A stretch of DNA of 10,179 bases from an uncultured Selenomonadales bacterium (lineage in GTDB: Bacteria; Bacillota; Negativicutes; Selenomonadales; Selenomonadaceae), in assembly GCA_937915885.1 (NCBI GenBank), contig CALGGP010000204.1:1-10179 (forward strand). The letters run 5' to 3'. The translations under genes were made by a program, and so were the position numbers. This document shows positions 7,053-10,179 of this stretch, piece by piece (within the stretch, counting starts at the first letter, position 1; each line of letters starts with the position of its first letter). The notes under the pieces were generated by a model that worked only from the letters and a program-made list of their open reading frames with translations, ran no database searches and was not told the DNA's origin.

Positions 7053-7077
7053 CAACCGTCTCAACCGGTGTCGTCGA

Positions 7078-7210
7078 CACTCCGAAGGTCGAAGGATGAA
7101 AACCGTCGGCGCCCGCCCTTCGCCCTCATCGGCACTCCGAAGGTCAAAGGACGCGTAGTCCTTCAGGGCGGGTGGAAAAAAAAAAGATCGGCACCCCGAA
7201 GGTTGGGGAA
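7078..7210 (+). repeat. Three direct 19-nt repeats (CACYCCGAAGGT core)
   Basis: Copies start at 7078, 7133 and 7192, spaced 55 and 59 bases apart. They read CACTCCGAAGGTCGAAGGA, CACTCCGAAGGTCAAAGGA and CACCCCGAAGGTTGGGGAA. The first two differ at a single base and the third diverges at its end. The spacers between them are unlike each other in sequence, and three copies are too few and too loose for a CRISPR array. The function is unknown. Confidence 0.6.
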
Positions 7211-7236
7211 TCAATAAAAAGAAAGAGGTAAAAATT

Positions 7237-7995
7237 ATGTTGGATTTTAACGGTCAGGTCGCGATCGTTACAGGATCGGGATCGCCTAAGGGCATTGGTC
7301 GAGTCATCGCCCGCACTTTCGCCAAGCAAGGCGCTCAAGTCATCGTCGCCGACATCAACGAGGCGGGCATCAATGAGACCGTCGACGTGATCAAGGGCGA
7401 AGGCGGCAAGGCTGAAGGTTTCAAGCTCGACGTCACCAACGAGGAGTCCGTCAAAGACTTTGTCAAAAACGTCGTCGACAAGTACGGGCGCATCGATGTG
7501 CTCGTCAACAACGCCGGCATTTCGCAGAAGGTCACCGTCGACGACATGACGCTCGCCGATATGAAACGCATTTTCAACGTCAACATGTTCGGACTGTTTT
7601 TGATCACGCAAGCGTGCGTCCGCGTGATGCGCAAACAAAAATACGGTCGCGTGGTGAGTCTGTCGAGCGTGAGCGGCAAGCGTGGCGGCGGAGTCTTCGG
7701 CGGTGCACACTACTCGGCGTCGAAGGCGGCGGTGCTCGGCTTCTCGAAAAATCTCGCGCGCGAAGTCGCTCAGGACGGGATCACCGTCAATTGCGTTGCG
7801 CCCGGTTTGATCAACACCGAAATTTGGAAGTCGCTGCCGAAGGAAGACGCCGATAAAGTTATCGCGGGCATTCCGGCGGGGCATCCCGGCGAAACGTCCG
7901 ACGTGGCGAACGCGATTGTATTCTTGGCGTCGAAGGAAGCGGGCTACATCACCGGTGAGGATATCGACATCAACGGCGGCTCTCACATGGATTGA
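7237..7995 (+). CDS. Short-chain dehydrogenase/reductase (SDR), first tandem copy
   Basis: A classical SDR that would oxidise a hydroxyl group or reduce a ketone with a nicotinamide cofactor in the cytoplasm. The 252 residues show the Rossmann glycine motif in the longer form TGSGSPKGIG (12-21), with five rather than three residues between TG and GIG. Asp39 at the end of beta-2 suggests NAD(H) preference. Further features are NNAG (91-94), the tetrad asparagine near Asn116, Ser144 in SLSSVS, and YSASK with Tyr159 and Lys163. It ends in GEDIDINGGSHMD. Start ATG 7237 has AAGAGG eight bases upstream. The gene is followed after 21 bases by a near-identical paralogue. The substrate-binding stretch 191-226 (INTEIWKSLPKEDAD) differs from that copy. 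The annotation 3-oxoacyl-ACP reductase would be generic; a sugar-acid or polyol substrate fits the neighbourhood better, by inference. Confidence 0.92.
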   Translation: MLDFNGQVAIVTGSGSPKGIGRVIARTFAKQGAQVIVADINEAGINETVDVIKGEGGKAEGFKLDVTNEESVKDFVKNVVDKYGRIDVLVNNAGISQKVTVDDMTLADMKRIFNVNMFGLFLITQACVRVMRKQKYGRVVSLSSVSGKRGGGVFGGAHYSASKAAVLGFSKNLAREVAQDGITVNCVAPGLINTEIWKSLPKEDADKVIAGIPAGHPGETSDVANAIVFLASKEAGYITGEDIDINGGSHMD

Positions 7996-8016
7996 TTTTC
8001 GATCGGAGGCAAAATT

Positions 8017-8781
8017 ATGTTGGATTTTAATGGTCAAGTGGCAATCGTGACGGGCTCGGGCTCGCCGCGCGGAATCGGACGCTGCATCGCCCGCACATTC
8101 GCTCGTCAGGGCGCTCAAGTCATCGTCGCCGACATCAACGAGGCGGGCATCAATGAGACCGTCGACATCATCAAGGGTGAAGGCGGCAAAGCCGACGGCT
8201 TCAAACTCGACGTCACCAACGAAGACTCCGTCAAGGAATTCGTCAAGAACGTCGTCGACAAGTACGGGCGCATCGATGTGCTCGTCAACAACGCCGGCAT
8301 CTCTCAAAAGATCACCGTCGACGCCATGACGCTCGAGGACATGAAGCGCGTCTTCAACGTCAATATGTTCGGGCTGTTTTTGATCACCCAAGCCTGCGCG
8401 CGCGTCATGCGCAAACAAAAATACGGTCGCATCGTCAGTCTGTCGAGCGTGAGCGCAAAACGCGGCGGCGGAGTCTTCGGCGGCGCGCACTACTCGGCAT
8501 CGAAGGCGGCGATCCTCGGCTTCTCGAAAAATCTCGCGCGCGAAGTCGCCGAAGACGGGATCACCGTCAATTGCGTGTGCCCGGGCGCGATCAATACCGA
8601 CATTCGCAAGGCGATGGAAGGCTCCGAAGAGGACGACAAGCGTCTCGCTCAGGATATCCCGATGAAACGGATCGGATTGCGTGAGGAAGTCGCCGACACG
8701 ATCGTTTTCTTGGCGTCGAAAGAGGCGGGCTACATCACCGGTGAGGACATCGACATCAACGGCGGCTCGCACATGGATTAA
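8017..8781 (+). CDS. Short-chain dehydrogenase/reductase (SDR), second tandem copy
   Basis: A paralogue of the preceding gene, 254 residues, with the same catalytic and cofactor features: TGSGSPRGIG, Asp39, NNAG, Ser144, Tyr159 and Lys163. By my hand count the first 190 residues differ at 17 positions (about 91% identical) and the last 26 residues are identical. The stretch between them (191-228, INTDIRKAMEGSEEDDKR) is largely different and two residues longer. This stretch forms the flexible substrate loop in SDRs, so the two enzymes probably accept different substrates. Long identical DNA blocks are shared at a constant offset of 780 bases (for example 7330-7386 and 8110-8166). Start ATG 8017 has a strong GGAGG at 8005-8009. 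It is co-transcribed with the first copy. The next gene is separated by a heptamer-repeat hairpin. Confidence 0.92.
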   Translation: MLDFNGQVAIVTGSGSPRGIGRCIARTFARQGAQVIVADINEAGINETVDIIKGEGGKADGFKLDVTNEDSVKEFVKNVVDKYGRIDVLVNNAGISQKITVDAMTLEDMKRVFNVNMFGLFLITQACARVMRKQKYGRIVSLSSVSAKRGGGVFGGAHYSASKAAILGFSKNLAREVAEDGITVNCVCPGAINTDIRKAMEGSEEDDKRLAQDIPMKRIGLREEVADTIVFLASKEAGYITGEDIDINGGSHMD

Positions 8782-8879
8782 TTAGGAATGCGGAATTAGA
8801 AATTAGGAATTAACAGTTGGGAATTGGGGACGAGGGACGAGGTTTTAATTCCTCATTCCTCATTCCCAATTCCTAATTG
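8782..8879. repeat. Heptamer-period array forming a long hairpin
   Basis: Directly after the SDR stop codon, 7-base units can be read in register: TTAGGAA, TGCGGAA, TTAGAAA, TTAGGAA, TTAACAG, TTGGGAA, TTGGGGA, CGAGGGA. After a TTTTAATT loop (8843-8850) complementary units follow: CTCATTC, CTCATTC, CCAATTC, CTAATTG. The arms 8814-8842 and 8851-8879 pair over 29 positions; I count 23 Watson-Crick pairs, four G-U pairs and two C-A mismatches on the plus-strand transcript. Confidence 0.7.
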
Positions 8880-8885
8880 CTTTTT
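8814..8885 (+). terminator. Possible terminator hairpin after the SDR pair
   Basis: The 29-position hairpin (8814-8842 with 8851-8879) is followed by GC and five T (8881-8885), the layout of an intrinsic terminator. The stem base is AT-rich and the T-tract is short and runs into the ribosome site of the next gene, so termination may be partial. It could instead be only a folded repeat. Confidence 0.4.
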
Positions 8886-8892
8886 GGGGGCG
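8886..8892 (+). promoter_or_regulatory. Ribosome binding site supporting a TTG start at 8900
   Basis: GGGGGCG ends seven bases before TTG 8900. The TTG yields MEVIAGSIFVIMYAVIVSEKIHRT, which matches the usual beginning of this permease family; later in-frame starts (GTG 8927, ATG 8933) would cut into the first membrane helix. Confidence 0.6.
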
Positions 8893-8899
8893 ATGTTTT

Positions 8900-9676
8900 T
8901 TGGAAGTAATTGCCGGAAGTATTTTCGTGATAATGTACGCGGTGATCGTGTCGGAAAAAATCCATCGAACGGTCGCGGCAATGATCGGCGCCGTGCTGAT
9001 GATGTTGCTCGGCATCTTGAGTCAAGAGACGGCGCTGCATCACATCGACTTCAACACGCTCGGATTGTTGACGGGAATGATGATCCTGGTCGGAGTGACG
9101 AGTGAGACGGGGCTGTTTGACTTCGTAGCAATCCGCGCGGCGAAGGCGGCGAAAGCCGAGCCGAAAAAAATTTTGACGTACCTCGGAATTTTGACGGCGG
9201 TGTTCTCGGCTTTCCTCGACAACGTGACGACGGTGCTGCTGATGGTGCCGGTGACGTTCTCGATCACAAAACAGCTCGAGTTAAATCCCATGCCGTTCCT
9301 ATTGACGCAGATCATGGCGTCGAATATCGGCGGCACGGCGACGTTGATCGGCGATCCCCCGAACATCATGATCGGCTCCGCCGTCAAGGAGCTGACGTTC
9401 ATAATGTTCATCGAGCACCTCACGCCGATTGTCATAATCCAAATGGGCATCGTCATTTTCATTTTCGAGCACATCTACCACAAAGAATTGACGACGCGTC
9501 CCGAACTCCAGCGCGAACTCATGAAACGCAACGAATATGCGGCGCTGAAGGATCGCGCGTTGCTCAACAAATCGCTGTTCGTGCTCGGTCTGACGATCCT
9601 CGGATTCTTTACGCATCAAATTCACCACGTCGAGTCGTCGCTGATGGCGTTGACGGGAGGATTTTTGCTGTTGCTG
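8900..9676 (+). CDS. ArsB/CitM-superfamily ion permease, 3'-truncated at a probable chimeric join
   Basis: The N-terminal ~258 residues of a membrane permease of the arsenite/citrate/Na+-H+ antiporter-like ion transporter superfamily. Diagnostic stretches are VSEKIHRTVAAMIGA (17-31), FLDNVTTVLLMVPVTF (105-120) and NIGGTATLIGDPPNIMIGS (142-160), the family's most conserved motif. About seven hydrophobic segments are visible. Family members are usually about 420-430 residues; here the similarity stops near residue 255 (LMALTGGFLLLL), where the frame continues without a stop into unrelated FtsK-like sequence. Codon use and GATC content up to about 9650 match the genes to the left, so this part belongs to the main genome. 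The gene is preceded by a repeat hairpin, and I see no clear promoter. The transported ion cannot be named. The 3' end given is approximate, set by the change of composition. Confidence 0.8.
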
Positions 9677-10179
9677 AGAAAGCTTTTTGGTGTTGATGGA
9701 GCGTTTATTCTGCTGGTGGTAGGTGTTATAGGAGCTGTGCTTCTGTCTACGACATGGTCACTGGCTAACGGGGTGCGGCGTACCCAGCGTACAGCGGCAA
9801 AAAGTGCGGTGGCTACAGGCAAGGCAGTAGCCGTTGCCTATGAGAAGGTAGCTGATGTCAGCGAACGTGTCGAGGAAAAAGTGGTGGAAAAGGTCAAGGC
9901 TTCCTTTTACAATCAGGAAGATGATGACCATTTTGCAGAACCGCCTTTAACGGAATCTGCTGAAGAAGCAGGCAATCCTCCTGTGGAGCCGGACGTCAAG
10001 GCTGCTCTTGTAAGAGAGCCGGAACAGCAGGCAGGGGAAGTTCCTAAATTCACCATTGAGTACGGCAGACAGGATAGCGAGGCGGCGGATTCTGAGGAAG
10101 AAGATAGCACTTGGACGGAGGCTGTTGACCGAACAAATGAAGAAGCGACCGTGACCAGTCAGCCGGTTATCAATGTAGA
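9677..10179 (+). CDS. ftsK: Fragment resembling the membrane/linker region of FtsK/SpoIIIE DNA translocase, open at the window end
   Basis: In the same frame as the permease, but unlike it. RKLFGVDGAFILLVVGVIGA followed by VLLSTTWSL (about residues 260-288 of the joint frame) reads like the last N-terminal membrane helix of FtsK/SpoIIIE. Next come an Ala/Lys/Val-rich amphipathic stretch (AAKSAVATGKAVAVAYEKVAD, SERVEEKVVEKVKASFYNQ) and a long acidic, Pro/Glu-rich linker (EDDDHF, EEAGNPPVEPD, DSEEEDSTW), as found between the membrane and motor domains. The motor domain would lie beyond the window; no Walker motif is present. Codon use switches to many T- and A-ending codons, and I find no GATC in these 500 bases. 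The true upstream start of this gene is missing. The family call rests on layout and recalled similarity, not a search. The 5' boundary is approximate. Confidence 0.6.

Larger units (their letters stand above)
6938..7236. other. 299-bp repeat-rich intergenic region before the SDR pair
   Basis: No credible gene lies here. In order it holds the heptamer array, the 75-bp palindromic-end element (6978-7052), and three 19-base direct repeats (7078, 7133 and 7192). It also holds a small hairpin AAGGAC-GCGTA-GTCCTT (7147-7163), a run of ten A (7176-7185), and the ribosome site AAGAGG (7223-7228) of the first SDR gene. I saw no good sigma70 promoter, so whether the SDR genes share the upstream transcript is open. 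Confidence 0.7.

Noticed and set aside
7078..7210. Possible CRISPR array
   Set aside because: Only three repeats of 19 bases with a diverged last copy, and spacers containing a hairpin and an A-run; no cas genes nearby.
7144..8772. Very long open frame on the minus strand opposite both SDR genes (542 codons)
   Set aside because: It is rich in Arg, His and Asp with internal repetition that mirrors the duplicated SDR genes, has no family motif, and crosses the repeat-rich intergenic region. It is a by-product of codon bias on the other strand.

Overview
The left 9.65 kb is a compact, GC-rich bacterial accessory/catabolic region with strong Shine-Dalgarno sites, occasional TTG starts and abundant GATC/TCGA words. 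The gene families (TRAP transporter, split transketolase, SDRs, ArsB-type permease) and the intergenic repeats would suit an anaerobic Gram-negative-type Firmicute such as a Negativicute. That placement is inference, because no rRNA or marker gene lies in this part.

Layout: a small VOC/glyoxalase-fold protein (25-408, +) is followed by a convergent PIG-L-type deacetylase with an unusual C-terminal beta-rich extension (531-2084/2087, -). A divergent intergenic region (2088-2204) carries a near-consensus sigma70 promoter that reads into a rightward cluster: TRAP transporter dctP-dctQ-dctM (2205-5003), a split transketolase N and C pair (5025-5858 and 6002-6937), and two tandem, recently duplicated short-chain dehydrogenases (7237-7995 and 8017-8781). 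A TTG-started ArsB/CitM-superfamily permease begins at 8900.

How the genes may work together: TRAP systems usually import organic acids. The split transketolase moves or removes two-carbon ketol units, and the SDRs interconvert hydroxyl and keto groups with NAD(P). Together they look like an uptake-and-breakdown module for a polyhydroxylated acid (sugar acid, ketose acid or organosulfonate). The substrate cannot be read from sequence alone.

Intergenic spaces hold several repeat families: a ~75-bp palindromic element in two oppositely oriented copies flanking the transketolase C gene, two degenerate 7-bp-period arrays, and three 19-nt direct repeats. The last ~500 bp is different. The permease frame runs without a stop into what looks like the membrane/linker part of an FtsK/SpoIIIE DNA translocase, with an abrupt change in composition and codon use near 9650-9685. 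The permease is cut at about 60% of family length, so this is most likely a chimeric join (assembly or cloning) rather than a real fusion, and the final 500 bp should not be treated as linked to the rest without evidence.
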